A stretch of 64,000 nt of DNA from Cupriavidus phytohabitans (GCF_000426345.1 NZ_AUFE01000006.1:1-64000); one strand, 5' to 3'. Positions 1 through 10,272 are shown, counted from the first letter of the stretch. Notes: generated by a model from the letters alone, not told the origin. Numbers and translations: made by a program.

Positions 1-408
1 GGCGGCTTCCTGTACGACTCCGACTACTACGGCGATGACCTGCCCTTCTGGACCGAAGTGGAAGTCACCGGCGGCGAGAAGAAGCCCCACCTGGTGGTGC
101 CCTACACGCTGGACTCGAACGACATGCGCTTTGCCACGCCGCAGGGCTTCAACACCGGCGAGCAGTTCTTCCAGTACCTGAAGGATGCGTTCGACGTGCT
201 GTATGAAGAAGGCGATCCCGCAGGGCAGGACAGCCCCAAGATGCTGTCGATCGGCATGCACTGCCGGCTGCTCGGCCGCCCCGGCCGCTTCCGCGCGCTG
301 CAGCGCTTCCTCGACTACGTGCAGGGCCACGACAAGGTGTGGATCTGCCGCCGTGTCGACATCGCCCGCCACTGGGCCGAGACCCATCCCTACACGCCCG
401 CCAAGTAA
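1..408 (+). CDS. puuE: Allantoinase PuuE-type (polysaccharide deacetylase fold), 3' part only
   Basis: The gene enters from the left edge with an open frame from base 1 and ends at TAA 406-408, so about 135 C-terminal residues are present. The start GFLYDSDYYGDDLPFW is typical of the metal-independent PuuE allantoinases, which open the hydantoin ring of allantoin to allantoate and belong to the polysaccharide deacetylase (NodB) fold. The tail carries the segment MLSIGMHCRLLGRPGR that follows in these proteins. The next gene, uraD, starts 27 bases downstream on the same strand, which fits a purine/ureide breakdown operon. The family call is firm; enzyme activity is inferred, since the N-terminal half is outside the window. 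Confidence 0.88.
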   Translation, partial: GGFLYDSDYYGDDLPFWTEVEVTGGEKKPHLVVPYTLDSNDMRFATPQGFNTGEQFFQYLKDAFDVLYEEGDPAGQDSPKMLSIGMHCRLLGRPGRFRALQRFLDYVQGHDKVWICRRVDIARHWAETHPYTPAK

Positions 409-435
409 CACGCTCGCAAGTAAACCGGATTCAGC

Positions 436-954
436 ATGAGCCAGACCTACACCTTAGCCCAACTCAACACCATGCCTGTCGCGGAATTCGTGCAGGTGCT
501 GGGCGGCATCTATGAACATTCGCCGTGGTTCGCCGAGGCCGCTGCCACGCAACGGCCCTTTGCCGATGCCGCCGCGCTGGCGCAGGCGCTGCGCAGCGCC
601 GTGGATGAAGCCGGCGAGGCCGCGCAACTGAAGCTGGTGCGCGCTCACCCGGAGCTCGCCGGCAAGGCCGCGGTGCGCGGCGAACTGACCGCCGAATCCA
701 CGCGCGAGCAAAGCGGCGCCGGCCTGAACCTGTGCACCCCTGAGGAATTCGATCGCCTGCAGGCGCTCAACGCCACGTACAACCAGAAATTCGGCTTCCC
801 GTTCATCCTCGCCGTGCGCGGCTACGACCGCCACGGGATCATCGCGGAGTTCGCGCGCCGCGTAGAAAACTCGCCGAAGGAAGAGTTGCAAACTTGCATC
901 AACCAGATCCATCGCATTGCGCAGTTCCGACTTGACGACTTAGTATCCGCCTGA
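436..954 (+). CDS. uraD: OHCU decarboxylase UraD
   Basis: A 172-residue protein matching 2-oxo-4-hydroxy-4-carboxy-5-ureidoimidazoline (OHCU) decarboxylase, which turns the unstable product of the uricase/HIU hydrolase steps into S-allantoin in the cytosol. The family's catalytic His lies in HPELAGK (H71), followed by the Glu-rich stretch LTAESTREQSGAGL and the FGFPFILAVRG motif near residue 118. The length is normal for a stand-alone bacterial UraD. It starts with ATG 27 bases after puuE, so the two are probably co-transcribed. UraD acts just before allantoinase, which supports both calls. Confidence 0.93.
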   Translation: MSQTYTLAQLNTMPVAEFVQVLGGIYEHSPWFAEAAATQRPFADAAALAQALRSAVDEAGEAAQLKLVRAHPELAGKAAVRGELTAESTREQSGAGLNLCTPEEFDRLQALNATYNQKFGFPFILAVRGYDRHGIIAEFARRVENSPKEELQTCINQIHRIAQFRLDDLVSA

Positions 955-1129
955 GAAAAAAAGCGTCACCTGTATAACAAAAAACGCTGTACCCGATGCC
1001 GCCGGCACCCAAAGCACCACACCGCACCGAGCCTGAGCCAGGCGGCACGAATATAAGACATTAAAAGAACCCGACAGGGACCCAGTACACAACGTTCCAA
1101 GCAGGATCCAAAACCACGGAGGTCTAAAC

Positions 1130-2197
1130 ATGCAGAAGCAGTACAAGCCGGCAATGAAGCTGGCGGCGGTAGCGGCTACCCTTCTTTCCGGCACGGCCAT
1201 GGCCCAGTCCAGCGTGACGCTGTACGGCCAGGCCGACATGTTCGTCGGTGCGGTCAAGAGCCCGGGTGTAGGCGAGCGTGCATGGGTCGCAAATTCGGGC
1301 GGGATGCAGACGTCTTACTGGGGTATCAAGGGCACCGAAGACCTGGGCGGCGGCACCAAGGCCCTGTTCGACCTGAACGGCTTCTTCCGCACCGACAGCG
1401 GCAACAGCGGCCGCTTCACCGGCGACTCGATGTTCAGCCGCAATGCCTACGTCGGCCTGCAGAACGACAAGGCCGGCACGATCAAGCTGGGACGCAACAC
1501 CACGCCGTACTTCGTGTCGACCATCCTGTTCAACCCGCTGATCGACTCGTACGTGTTCTCGCCGACGATCTTCCACACGTACTTCGGCGCGACCAGCGGC
1601 GCGGTGGTGGATCCGGGCATCATCGGCGACTCGGGCTGGAACAATTCGGTGCTGTACTCCACGCCGAACTTCGGTGGGCTGACCGCCAACTTCATCTACT
1701 CGTTCGGCGAGCAAGCCGGTGCCAACGGCAAGAACAAGTGGGGCGGCAACCTGATGTACTTCAGCGGCCCGTTCGCGGCCACCGTTGCCTACCAGCAGGT
1801 GCGCTTCAACAACGTGCCGACCGACATGTCCGACGCCGGCCTGTCGCGCCAGGACGCCGCCCAGCTCGGCCTGTCCTATGACTTCAAGGTGGTCAAGCTG
1901 TTCGCGCAGGGCCAGTACATCAAGACCCGCGCCACTACCGCGCCGTCCGGCGACACCAAGCACATCGACGGCCAGTTCGGCGCCTCCGTGCCCATTGGCG
2001 CCGGCAGCCTGCTGGCCTCCTACGCCTACGGCAAGGTCGACAACTCGCTGGGCGACTTCAAGCGCAACACCTTCGCCGTGGCCTACGACTACAACCTGTC
2101 CAAGCGTACCGACGTGTACGCCGCCTACTACTACGACAAGATCACCGGCATCGAGCACGGCGATACCTTCGGCGTGGGCGTGCGCCACAAGTTCTGA
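1130..2197 (+). CDS. Gram-negative porin (OmpC/Porin_4 type)
   Basis: A 355-residue outer-membrane general diffusion porin of the Burkholderiales type. A signal peptide (about residues 1-25, cleavage after GTAMA) precedes QSSVTLYGQAD, the usual first beta strand. The body alternates short aromatic and glycine-rich strands, and the protein ends in Phe (VGVRHKF), the signal for assembly by the BAM machinery. A Shine-Dalgarno GGAGG lies 8 bases before the ATG. It stands alone, with a 175-base upstream gap and a strong terminator just downstream, so it is probably a single-gene transcript. Substrate preference cannot be read from sequence. Confidence 0.94.
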   Translation: MQKQYKPAMKLAAVAATLLSGTAMAQSSVTLYGQADMFVGAVKSPGVGERAWVANSGGMQTSYWGIKGTEDLGGGTKALFDLNGFFRTDSGNSGRFTGDSMFSRNAYVGLQNDKAGTIKLGRNTTPYFVSTILFNPLIDSYVFSPTIFHTYFGATSGAVVDPGIIGDSGWNNSVLYSTPNFGGLTANFIYSFGEQAGANGKNKWGGNLMYFSGPFAATVAYQQVRFNNVPTDMSDAGLSRQDAAQLGLSYDFKVVKLFAQGQYIKTRATTAPSGDTKHIDGQFGASVPIGAGSLLASYAYGKVDNSLGDFKRNTFAVAYDYNLSKRTDVYAAYYYDKITGIEHGDTFGVGVRHKF

Positions 2198-2225
2198 TGG
2201 CGTAACCGCCTCACCTGCTGTCCTG

Positions 2226-2252
2226 AAGCCCGCCTTTCCGGCGGGCTTTTTA
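2226..2252 (+). terminator. Rho-independent terminator of the porin gene
   Basis: A 9-bp perfect stem (AAGCCCGCC with GGCGGGCTT, loop TTTCC) followed by a T-rich tail, 29 bases after the porin stop codon. Confidence 0.9.
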
Positions 2253-2435
2253 TTGCACCTGCACCAGTCACTTAAAGCAGGAAAACATCACGGAATGCTG
2301 CGCTGCGCCATTAGATGCCAAGCCAGCGGCGGATCGGAAGCCTTCGCCCCATAGGGGGATTCAATTGGAAGCACTCACTGGCGCTACCTAGATTGGTGTT
2401 CCAGGCCTCAAAACTCCATCCCAGAGAGGTGACTC

Positions 2436-2681
2436 ATGCGGCGATATGCGAAGACGCGATCCGAATTGATGGCCATCCTGAACCAGTGCCTCGACAACAA
2501 CCCCGAGTGCGGCGAATGCGAACTGCACGCGGTGCGAATGCACCAGCCTGACCATACCGGATGCAACTGGAGCGCCGAGGTCGATTTCCGACAGGAGTAC
2601 GTCGAAAACCTCGACACCCAGCTGGCCGCGGCCAAGTCCATCATCGTGGTCATGCGCGAGCAGTACAACGTGCTGCAATAG
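2436..2681 (+). CDS. Small hypothetical protein with four cysteines
   Basis: An 81-residue protein I do not recognise. The ATG is preceded by AGAGAGGTGACTC, an acceptable ribosome site, and the gene ends just before a strong terminator, which supports a real transcript. Cysteines at positions 18, 25, 28 and 43 include a CxxC pair (C25/C28), with His at 31, 36 and 40 nearby. A small metal site is possible but not shown. The C-terminal third is predicted helical by eye. It is separated from the porin by that gene's terminator and is convergent with maeB. Function unknown. Confidence 0.65.
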   Translation: MRRYAKTRSELMAILNQCLDNNPECGECELHAVRMHQPDHTGCNWSAEVDFRQEYVENLDTQLAAAKSIIVVMREQYNVLQ

Positions 2682-2733
2682 CCACCGCACCGAATGCCTG
2701 CTGCGCGTACCGTGCGGCAAGGCAGCAACAAGC

Positions 2734-2765
2734 AAAAAGCCGGGTCATCGACCCGGCTTTTTGCA
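2734..2765. terminator. Bidirectional terminator between the small gene and maeB
   Basis: A 12-bp perfect stem, AAAAAGCCGGGT with ACCCGGCTTTTT around loop CATCG. The A-run on one side and T-run on the other make it work on both strands, serving the + strand small gene and minus-strand maeB. Confidence 0.92.
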
Positions 2766-2802
2766 TCCTGGCGCTACGCCAGGCAACTACCCTCTCCGCA
2801 CA

Positions 2803-5124
2803 TCAGCGAATGGCATTGCACTCCGCCACCGCCACCGCCGTCATGTTGACGATGCGGCGCGCGGTCGCCTGCGGGTTCAGGATGTGCACCGGCTTAGCCG
2901 CACCCAGCAGGATCGGGCCAACGGTCACACCCTGCCCGCCCGTGATCTTGAGCAGGTTGAAGGCGATATTGGCGGCGTCCAGCGTCGGCATCACCAGCAG
3001 GTTGGCGCTGCCGGCCAGTTGGGTCGACGGCAGGAAGTGGCGGCGCACGTCCTCGTCCAGTGCGGCGTCGCCCTGCATCTCGCCCTCCACTTCCAGGTGC
3101 GGTGCCGCCTTGGCCAGGATCGCGGCAGCCTCGCGCATCTTGCGCGCCGACGGGCGGGTCGAGGAGCCGAACATCGAGTGCGACATCAGCGCGGCCTTGG
3201 GATGCAGCCCGAAGCGCCTGATCTCCTCGGCGGCCAGCTGCGCGATCGCGGCCAGTTCTTCCGCGGTCGGATCATCATTGACGAAGGTGTCGGTGATGAA
3301 CAGCGTGTGCTTTTCCAGCATCAGCGCGTTCATCGCGGCGAACACCTTGGCACCCGGCGCCAGGCCGATCACGTCGCGCACATGCTCCAGGTGCGCCTCG
3401 AAGCGGCCCACGGTGCCGCACAGCAGCGCGTCGGCGTCGCCCATGTGCATCAGCATGGTGCCGATCAGCGTGTTGGAACGGCGCAGCGCCACCTTGGCCA
3501 TGTCCGGCGTGACGCCGTCGCGGCCGCGCAGCGCGTGGTAGGCCTCGTGGTAGGCGCGGTAGCGCGGGTCTTCTTCCGGGTTGACCAGGTCGAAGTCCAC
3601 GCCGGCCTTCAGACGCAGGCCGGCCTTCTCGATGCGCATCTGGATCACGTGCGGACGGCCGATCAGGGTCGGGCGTGCCAGGCCTTCGTCGACCACGCTC
3701 TGCACCGCGCGCAGCACGCGCTCTTCCTCGCCCTCGGCGTAGGCGACGCGCTTGGGCGCTGCCTTGGCGGCCGAGAACACCGGCTTCATGATCAGGCCGG
3801 TGTGGTAGACGTAGGTCGAGAGCTGCTGGCGATACGCCTCCAGGTCCTGGATCGGGCGCGTGGCCACGCCGGACTCTTCAGCGGCCTTGGCCACCGCCGG
3901 CGCGATCTTCTCGATCAGGCGCTGGTCGAACGGCGTCGGGATGATGTAGTCGGGGCCGAACTTCAGCTCGCGGCCACCGTAGGCGGCGGCCACGGCATCG
4001 TTCAGCTCGGCTTCGGCCAGCTCGGCGATCGCCTTCACGCAGGCCAGCTTCATCGCTTCCGTGATCTTGGTCGCGCCGCAATCGAGCGCGCCGCGGAAGA
4101 TGTACGGGAAGCACAGCACATTGTTGACCTGGTTCGGGTAGTCCGAACGGCCGGTCGCGATGATGCAGTCCGGGCGCGCGGCCTTGGCCAATTCCGGGCG
4201 GATTTCCGGCTCGGGGTTGGCCAGCGCCAGGATGATGGGCTTGTCGGCCATGGTCTTGACCATGTCGCCGGTGAGCACGCCGGCGGTCGAGCAGCCCAGG
4301 AAGACATCCGCGCCCTTGACGATGTCGGCCAGCGTGCGCGCCGAGGTGTCCTGCGCGTAGCGGGCCTTGTTGGCTTCCATGTTGGCGTCGCGGCCAACGT
4401 AGATCACGCCCTTGGAGTCCACCACCGAGACGTTCTCGCGCTTCACGCCCAGGCTCACCATCGTGTCCAGGCAGGCGATCGCCGCGGCGCCGGCGCCCGA
4501 CACCGCCAGCTTGACCTCGGCGATATCCTTGCCTACCACCTTCAGGCCGTTCAGCAGCGCCGCCGCCGAGATGATGGCGGTGCCGTGCTGGTCATCGTGG
4601 AAGACGGGAATGTTCATGCGCTCGCGCAGCTTCTGCTCGATGTAGAAGCACTCCGGCGCCTTGATGTCTTCCAGGTTCACGCCGCCCAGCGTGGGCTCGA
4701 GCGCGGCGACGATCTCGACGATCTTGTCCGGGTCGCGCGCGTCGAGCTCGATGTCGAACACGTCGATGCCGGCGAACTTCTTGAACAGGCAGCCCTTGCC
4801 CTCCATCACCGGCTTGCCGGCCAGCGGGCCAATGTCGCCCAGGCCCAGCACGGCGGTGCCGTTGGTCACCACGGCCACCAGGTTGGCGCGCGAGGTGTAT
4901 TCGGCGGCGGTGGCGGGATCCTTGGCGATTTCCTCGCAGGCGTAGGCTACGCCAGGCGAGTACGCCAGCGACAGGTCGCGCTGGTTGGACAGCGCCTTGG
5001 TCGCGGTGACCTGGATCTTTCCCTTGGTGGGACTGCGGTGGTATTCCAGTGCAGCGAGGCGCAGTTGCGCTTCAGGACTGTTCGGGGCATGTTGCGGTGC
5101 ATCACCGCTGTTCTGGCTGCTCAT
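2803..5124 (-). CDS. maeB: NADP-dependent malic enzyme, long form with C-terminal phosphotransacetylase-like domain
   Basis: A 773-residue cytosolic enzyme that oxidatively decarboxylates malate to pyruvate, making NADPH. The N-terminal half (about 1-430) is the malic enzyme part. It has the catalytic region [15 protein letters not shown] near residue 55, the metal/substrate segment [15 protein letters not shown] near 110-125, and the nucleotide-binding [13 protein letters not shown] near 210. The remainder (about 440-773) resembles phosphotransacetylase. In this family that domain is usually described as regulatory (acetyl-CoA response) rather than catalytic. The length matches the MaeB family. 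It stands alone, with 293 bases of non-coding DNA upstream and a bidirectional terminator downstream. Confidence 0.96.
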   Translation of the reverse strand: MSSQNSGDAPQHAPNSPEAQLRLAALEYHRSPTKGKIQVTATKALSNQRDLSLAYSPGVAYACEEIAKDPATAAEYTSRANLVAVVTNGTAVLGLGDIGPLAGKPVMEGKGCLFKKFAGIDVFDIELDARDPDKIVEIVAALEPTLGGVNLEDIKAPECFYIEQKLRERMNIPVFHDDQHGTAIISAAALLNGLKVVGKDIAEVKLAVSGAGAAAIACLDTMVSLGVKRENVSVVDSKGVIYVGRDANMEANKARYAQDTSARTLADIVKGADVFLGCSTAGVLTGDMVKTMADKPIILALANPEPEIRPELAKAARPDCIIATGRSDYPNQVNNVLCFPYIFRGALDCGATKITEAMKLACVKAIAELAEAELNDAVAAAYGGRELKFGPDYIIPTPFDQRLIEKIAPAVAKAAEESGVATRPIQDLEAYRQQLSTYVYHTGLIMKPVFSAAKAAPKRVAYAEGEEERVLRAVQSVVDEGLARPTLIGRPHVIQMRIEKAGLRLKAGVDFDLVNPEEDPRYRAYHEAYHALRGRDGVTPDMAKVALRRSNTLIGTMLMHMGDADALLCGTVGRFEAHLEHVRDVIGLAPGAKVFAAMNALMLEKHTLFITDTFVNDDPTAEELAAIAQLAAEEIRRFGLHPKAALMSHSMFGSSTRPSARKMREAAAILAKAAPHLEVEGEMQGDAALDEDVRRHFLPSTQLAGSANLLVMPTLDAANIAFNLLKITGGQGVTVGPILLGAAKPVHILNPQATARRIVNMTAVAVAECNAIR

Positions 5125-5417
5125 TGGCTCGTCCGGAAAGTGGCCCGTGCCGGAAGCGCCCTTCTCCCGCCATGATTCGTATCAGCCGCAATCGGGACAA
5201 AGGACCGGCAGCGAAGAAAACCTGGCAGCGAAACTGGCGATTCCGACCACAAGGCCGGAAAAATCGAGCAGTTATTCTAGCCCCGGCATCGTGCAAAGTG
5301 CCACCAAAGCCAGTCCCAAAGCCGTATTTTGGGCGGAATGTTCCAGTTAAACAGCTTTTACCAATGGGTATGCAATGAACGCCAGAGGCATGCTCCTGCA
5401 CGCATTTGCACGCAGCC

Positions 5418-6125
5418 TTATTTCTGCGGCTTCTCGACTTCAAGCTCGACACGCCGCGGCTGTCCACTGTTCCCCGGGAAGCCCGCGAAGGCGCTGCGGA
5501 TCAGGTATGGCATCGTCGCTGGCAGGCTGCCGTTCTCGGTCTGGTTCTGCGCCGTGACCTGGTAGACGCGCTTGCCGCTGGCAGCATCCCTGAAATAGAC
5601 ACGCAGGCTCGAGAACAGCACCGTCACGTCGCGCACCACCGTCTGCGGCGGCCAGTAGCCTGGACCCCACGGACCCCACGGCCCCCATGGGCGGTAATAG
5701 CCCGGACCCCAGTACGGTCCCCAATATGGCCCCCATGGGCCGTACCAGGGATCGGGATAGACCGTCTCGGCCACGCGCACGATGCCGGGCGCGGCGTCGA
5801 AATCCATGCTGATGCGGTAGTGCGCCTGCTTCTCGGGGACCTGCTCATAGCCAACGCCAGACAGCGCCGCGGCCAGCCATTGCTCGTAGGTCTGACGGTC
5901 CAGCTGCGCCGCCTGTTCCGGGGTGCGTTCGAAGCTGTAGGTGTGCGGCGCATCGTTCTGCCAGCCGGGCTGGCTGAAGGCGGTGACATCGGTCACCACG
6001 GTGCTGGCGCATCCAGTCAGCACCAGCGCCGCAAGCAGCGACAGCGCGCCCCAAAGCCCCGGGAATCCCGTGGACCGACCGCTTCGTTCTTTTTCATTGC
6101 CGACACCGCCTGCGCGCTGCCACAT
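5418..6125 (-). CDS. DUF4136-type lipoprotein with a Trp/Gly/Pro/Tyr-rich insert
   Basis: A 235-residue predicted lipoprotein. A hydrophobic segment ends in the lipobox LTGC near residue 38, so the mature protein would be acylated. The core from FSQPGWQNDAPHTYSFERTP to the C terminus is typical of DUF4136 envelope lipoproteins, whose role is unknown. Residues about 127-160 are an unusual low-complexity run built from repeats of YWGP and PWGP. AGGTGG stands before the chosen ATG, giving a rather long charged stretch ahead of the lipobox. A later start would give a more normal signal peptide, so the exact start is uncertain. It is divergent from pepN. Confidence 0.8.
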   Translation of the reverse strand: MWQRAGGVGNEKERSGRSTGFPGLWGALSLLAALVLTGCASTVVTDVTAFSQPGWQNDAPHTYSFERTPEQAAQLDRQTYEQWLAAALSGVGYEQVPEKQAHYRISMDFDAAPGIVRVAETVYPDPWYGPWGPYWGPYWGPGYYRPWGPWGPWGPGYWPPQTVVRDVTVLFSSLRVYFRDAASGKRVYQVTAQNQTENGSLPATMPYLIRSAFAGFPGNSGQPRRVELEVEKPQK

Positions 6126-6326
6126 AGTGCCACCTCGCTTTCCACACGCTCGAAATCGTCCCGCGTGTCGCTGAGACCACGCGGCACCGGCGGAATTCCC
6201 GCCGGCCCGGGTGCGGCGGCGGACGATACCCCGCCACCCCCTTGGCTACAATGAGGACTTCGGCGCCATGCTTCGCCCGCGCGCATGGCACCCTCCCCAA
6301 CGGTCTTCCGAAGACAGGATCTCTCC

Positions 6327-9041
6327 ATGCTGCGCACCGACACGCCCGTTACCGTCTATCGCAAGGACTATACCGCGCCCCCGTTCGCCATCGACCATGC
6401 CGAGCTGGTGCTCGATCTCGATCCCCAGCGCACCATCGTCACCAGCACGCTGCGTTTCGCGCGCCAGCCCGGCGCCGCCGCCGACGCGCCGCTGGTGCTG
6501 TGCGGCGACGAACTCGAACTGGTCGGCGTCAGCCTGGACGGCAAGCCGGTGGCCAATGCCACCCAGGACGCCGGCACGCTGACCATCCCCGGGCTGCCCG
6601 CGCAGGGCTCGCTCGAGATCACCACCGCGTGCCAGCCCGCGGCCAATACCACGCTGTCGGGCCTGTACGTGTCCAACGGCAACTTCTTCACCCAGTGCGA
6701 AGCCGAGGGCTTCCGCCGCATCACCTACTTCCTCGACCGCCCTGACGTGATGGCGACCTTCCGCGTCACGCTGCGCGCCAATCGCGACGCCTACCCGGTG
6801 CTGCTGTCCAACGGCAACCTCGTCAGCAAGCAGGACCTGTCCGACGGCCGCCATGAAGCTGTATGGGAAGACCCGTTCCGCAAGCCGTCGTACCTGTTCG
6901 CGCTGGTGGCCGGCAAGCTGGAATGCATCGAGGAAAAGATCCAGTCCGCCTCCGGCAAGGACAAGCTGCTGCAGGTATGGGTCGAGGCGCGCGACCTGGA
7001 AAAGACCCGCCACGCGATGGATTCGCTGGTCCATTCGATCCGCTGGGATGAACAGCGCTTCGGCCTGGAACTCGATCTCGACCGCTTCATGATCGTCGCC
7101 GTCGGCGACTTCAACATGGGCGCGATGGAGAACAAGGGCCTGAACATCTTCAACACCAAGTACGTGCTGGCCAATGCCGAAACCGCCACCGACACGGACT
7201 TTGCCAATATCGAGGCTGTGGTCGGCCACGAGTACTTCCACAACTGGACCGGCAACCGCGTGACCTGCCGCGACTGGTTCCAGCTGTCGCTGAAGGAAGG
7301 CCTGACGGTGTTCCGCGACCAGGAATTCTCCGCCGACATGATGGGCTCGGAATCCGGCCGCGCGGTCAAGCGCATCGAAGACGTACGCGTGCTGCGCCAG
7401 GTGCAGTTCCCCGAGGACGCCGGTCCGATGGCGCACCCGGTGCGCCCCGACAGCTATGAAGAGATCAACAACTTCTACACCGTCACGGTGTACGAGAAAG
7501 GCGCCGAGGTCGTGCGCATGTACCAGACCCTGCTGGGCCGCGATGGCTTCCGCAAGGGCATGGACCTGTACTTCGAGCGCCATGACGGCCAGGCCGTCAC
7601 CTGCGACGACTTCCGCGCGGCAATGGCCGATGCCAATGGCCGCGACCTGACGCAGTTCGGACTCTGGTACAGCCAGGCCGGCACGCCGGTGGTGACCGCC
7701 CGCACCGTCTGGAACGGCGACGACGGCAGCCTGACGCTGACGCTGACGCAGCGTTGCCCCAAGGTCGGCATCGAGACCCGCGCCGGCACGCCCGAGAAAC
7801 AACCCTTCCACATCCCGTTCGCGCTCGGCCTGCTCGGCGCCGACGGCAAGGACCTGCCGCTGCAGCTCGAGGGCGAAAGCGCGCCCGGCGCGACCACGCG
7901 CGTGCTCGACTTCACGCAGGCCGAGCAGACCTTCCGCTTTATCAACCTGCCGCGCGGCGCGGAGGCACCGCTGCCGTCGCTGCTGCGCAATTTCTCCGCG
8001 CCGGTGATCGTCGATGCCGAGTACACCGACGCGCAGCTGACCTTCCTGCTCGCGCACGACAGCGACGCCTTCAACCGCTGGGAAGCCGGCCAGCGCCTGG
8101 CGACGCGCGCGCTGCTGCAGCTGGTCGCCGACGTGCAGGCCGGCCGCGAACTCAAGCTCGACCCGGCGCTGGTCCAGGCCATGCGCGCCGTGCTGACCGA
8201 CGACACGCTCAACCCCGCCTTCCGCGAGCAGGCGCTGGTGCTGCCCGCCGAAGCCTACCTGGCCGAGCGCATGGGCGTGGCCGATCCCGCCGCCATCCAC
8301 CGCGCCCGCCAGTTCATGCGCGAAGGTCTGGCCCGCGCGCTCAAGGCCGACTGGCTGGCCGCCTACGAGGCCAACGCCACGCCCGGCGCCTACTCCCCGG
8401 ATGCCGCCTCCGCCGCCAGGCGCGCGCTGCGCAACCTTGCGCTCGGCTACCTGGCCGACAGTGGCGACGCCGACATGCACGCCCTGGCCGACAAGCAGTA
8501 CCAGGCCGCCGACAACATGACCGACCGCTTCGCCGCGCTGTCGGCGCTGGTGAACAGCTTCGCGCCCGGGCGCGAGCATGCACTCGCGGATTTCTACGAG
8601 CGCTTCGAGGACGACGCTCTGGTGATCGACAAATGGTTCTCGCTGCAGGGCATGCAGCGCGGCAGCGTGGGGCCACAACCGGGGGGCCCGCACGCCGGCA
8701 AGCGCACCATCGACACCGTGCTCAGGCTGATGGAGCACCCGGCGTTCAACCTGCGCAACCCCAACCGCGCACGCTCGCTGATCTTCAGCTTCTGCTCCGG
8801 TAACCCGGCGCAGTTCCATGCCGAAGACGGCTCGGGCTACCGTTTCTGGGCGGACCAGGTGCTGGCGCTCGACGCCATCAACCCGCAAGTGGCCGCGCGC
8901 CTGGCGCGGGTGATGGACCGCTGGCAGAAATACGAGCTGACGCTGCGCGGCCGCATGCGCGCCGAGCTGGAGCGCGTCGCCGCCAGCACCACGCTGTCGC
9001 GCGACGTCAGGGAGATCGTCGGCAAGGCGCTGGCCGCCTGA
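6327..9041 (+). CDS. pepN: Aminopeptidase N (M1 zinc metallopeptidase)
   Basis: A cytosolic M1-family aminopeptidase that removes N-terminal residues from peptides. With the start at ATG 6327 it is 904 residues, beginning MLRTDTPVTVYRKDY as in known PepN. The open frame extends upstream to 6285, but that ATG gives an atypical leader. Substrate-recognition motif GAMEN is at about residue 264. The zinc site HEYFHNW is at about 301, with the third ligand Glu in LKEGLTVFRDQEF. The length is slightly above E. coli PepN (about 870). It is followed by fbp after 95 bases and is divergent from the DUF4136 lipoprotein. Confidence 0.96.
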   Translation: MLRTDTPVTVYRKDYTAPPFAIDHAELVLDLDPQRTIVTSTLRFARQPGAAADAPLVLCGDELELVGVSLDGKPVANATQDAGTLTIPGLPAQGSLEITTACQPAANTTLSGLYVSNGNFFTQCEAEGFRRITYFLDRPDVMATFRVTLRANRDAYPVLLSNGNLVSKQDLSDGRHEAVWEDPFRKPSYLFALVAGKLECIEEKIQSASGKDKLLQVWVEARDLEKTRHAMDSLVHSIRWDEQRFGLELDLDRFMIVAVGDFNMGAMENKGLNIFNTKYVLANAETATDTDFANIEAVVGHEYFHNWTGNRVTCRDWFQLSLKEGLTVFRDQEFSADMMGSESGRAVKRIEDVRVLRQVQFPEDAGPMAHPVRPDSYEEINNFYTVTVYEKGAEVVRMYQTLLGRDGFRKGMDLYFERHDGQAVTCDDFRAAMADANGRDLTQFGLWYSQAGTPVVTARTVWNGDDGSLTLTLTQRCPKVGIETRAGTPEKQPFHIPFALGLLGADGKDLPLQLEGESAPGATTRVLDFTQAEQTFRFINLPRGAEAPLPSLLRNFSAPVIVDAEYTDAQLTFLLAHDSDAFNRWEAGQRLATRALLQLVADVQAGRELKLDPALVQAMRAVLTDDTLNPAFREQALVLPAEAYLAERMGVADPAAIHRARQFMREGLARALKADWLAAYEANATPGAYSPDAASAARRALRNLALGYLADSGDADMHALADKQYQAADNMTDRFAALSALVNSFAPGREHALADFYERFEDDALVIDKWFSLQGMQRGSVGPQPGGPHAGKRTIDTVLRLMEHPAFNLRNPNRARSLIFSFCSGNPAQFHAEDGSGYRFWADQVLALDAINPQVAARLARVMDRWQKYELTLRGRMRAELERVAASTTLSRDVREIVGKALAA

Positions 9042-9136
9042 ACCCATGAGCACATCAGGGAGGCCCCGCAACGCCACTTTGCCCGGCCAGGGCCGGCCGG
9101 GCATGTAGAATTGCGGCCATCCAAGGAGAACCAACC

Positions 9137-10153
9137 ATGACTCGCATCAGCCTCACCCGCTACCTGGTCGAGGAGCAGCGCAAGCACAACACGATCCAGC
9201 CCGAACTGCGGCTGCTGATTGAAGTGGTCGCGCGCGCCTGCAAGGCCATTTCCAACGCCGTCAACAAGGGCGCCCTCGCCGGCGTGCTGGGCTCGGCCGG
9301 CACCGGCAACGTCCAGGGCGAGACCCAGCAGAAGCTGGACGTGATCGCCAACGAAGTGCTGCTCGACGCCAATGAATGGGGCGGCCACCTCGCCGCGATG
9401 GCGTCGGAGGAAATGGAATCGTTCTACGAGATTCCCAACCGCTACCCGAAGGGCGAATACCTGCTGATGTTTGACCCGCTCGACGGCTCGTCCAACATCG
9501 ACGTCAACGTGTCGATCGGCACCATCTTCTCGGTGCTGCACATGCCCAAGCCCGGGCAGACCGTGACCGAGGCCGACTTCCTGCAGCCCGGCACCCACCA
9601 GGTCGCCGCGGGCTACGCCGTCTACGGCCCGCAGACCACGCTGGTGCTGACCGTCGGCAACGGCGTGCACGTGTTCACGCTGGACCGCGAGGCCGGCAGC
9701 TTCGTGCTGACCCAGTCCAACCTGATGATTCCGGAAGACACCAAGGAATTCGCCATCAACATGTCGAACATGCGCCACTGGGCCCCGCCGGTGCGCAAGT
9801 ACATCGACGAATGCCTGGCCGGCAACGAAGGCCCGCGCGGCAAGAACTTCAACATGCGCTGGGTCGCTTCGATGGTCGCCGACGTGCACCGCATCCTGAC
9901 CCGCGGCGGCGTCTTCATGTATCCGTGGGACAAGCGCGAGCCGGAAAAGGCGGGCAAGCTGCGCCTGATGTATGAAGCCAACCCGATGGCGATGCTGGTC
10001 GAGCAGGCCGGCGGCGCCGCCACCAACGGCCACATCCGCATCATGGACGTGCAGCCGGACAAGCTGCACCAGCGCGTGTCGGTGATCCTGGGCTCGAAGA
10101 ATGAAGTGGAACGCGTCACCCGCTACCACCACGAAGCCGAAGGCAAGGCCTGA
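9137..10153 (+). CDS. fbp: Fructose-1,6-bisphosphatase class I
   Basis: A 338-residue enzyme that hydrolyses fructose 1,6-bisphosphate to fructose 6-phosphate in gluconeogenesis and, in autotrophs, the Calvin cycle. The class I signature is clear: EEMES and the metal-binding [13 protein letters not shown] near residues 113-125, then GYAVYGPQT and the Lys/Arg-rich [20 protein letters not shown] near 255. The ribosome site AAGGAG sits 9 bases before the ATG. A terminator follows 23 bases after the stop. No Calvin-cycle genes are nearby, so this is more likely the housekeeping copy than a cbb operon copy. Confidence 0.97.
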   Translation: MTRISLTRYLVEEQRKHNTIQPELRLLIEVVARACKAISNAVNKGALAGVLGSAGTGNVQGETQQKLDVIANEVLLDANEWGGHLAAMASEEMESFYEIPNRYPKGEYLLMFDPLDGSSNIDVNVSIGTIFSVLHMPKPGQTVTEADFLQPGTHQVAAGYAVYGPQTTLVLTVGNGVHVFTLDREAGSFVLTQSNLMIPEDTKEFAINMSNMRHWAPPVRKYIDECLAGNEGPRGKNFNMRWVASMVADVHRILTRGGVFMYPWDKREPEKAGKLRLMYEANPMAMLVEQAGGAATNGHIRIMDVQPDKLHQRVSVILGSKNEVERVTRYHHEAEGKA

Positions 10154-10176
10154 GCCTCGCCTTCCGGCAACAGGAC

Positions 10177-10203
10177 GGGGCGCCAGCTGGCGCCCCTTTT
10201 TTC
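10177..10203 (+). terminator. Terminator after fbp
   Basis: An 8-bp stem GGGGCGCC / GGCGCCCC with loop AGCT and a run of seven or more T. Confidence 0.92.
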
Positions 10204-10272
10204 ATCTCCCCGCAAGCGCAGCAGGCGCCGCCTGGACCGTGCCGCCGGATGGCACCGGCGACACAAAAGGGC

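Noticed and set aside
2761-5175. An 804-codon + strand frame opposite maeB
   Set aside because: His/Arg/Gly-rich antisense shadow of a well-supported malic enzyme gene, no ribosome site or known motif.
5125-5417. A sigma-54 promoter upstream of maeB
   Set aside because: TGGCAC and TTGCA occur on the minus strand but only one base apart instead of about five, so the spacing is wrong. I see no other clear signal in this gap.
6246-9134. A 962-codon minus-strand frame opposite pepN
   Set aside because: Same shadow composition; pepN has all its catalytic motifs on the + strand.
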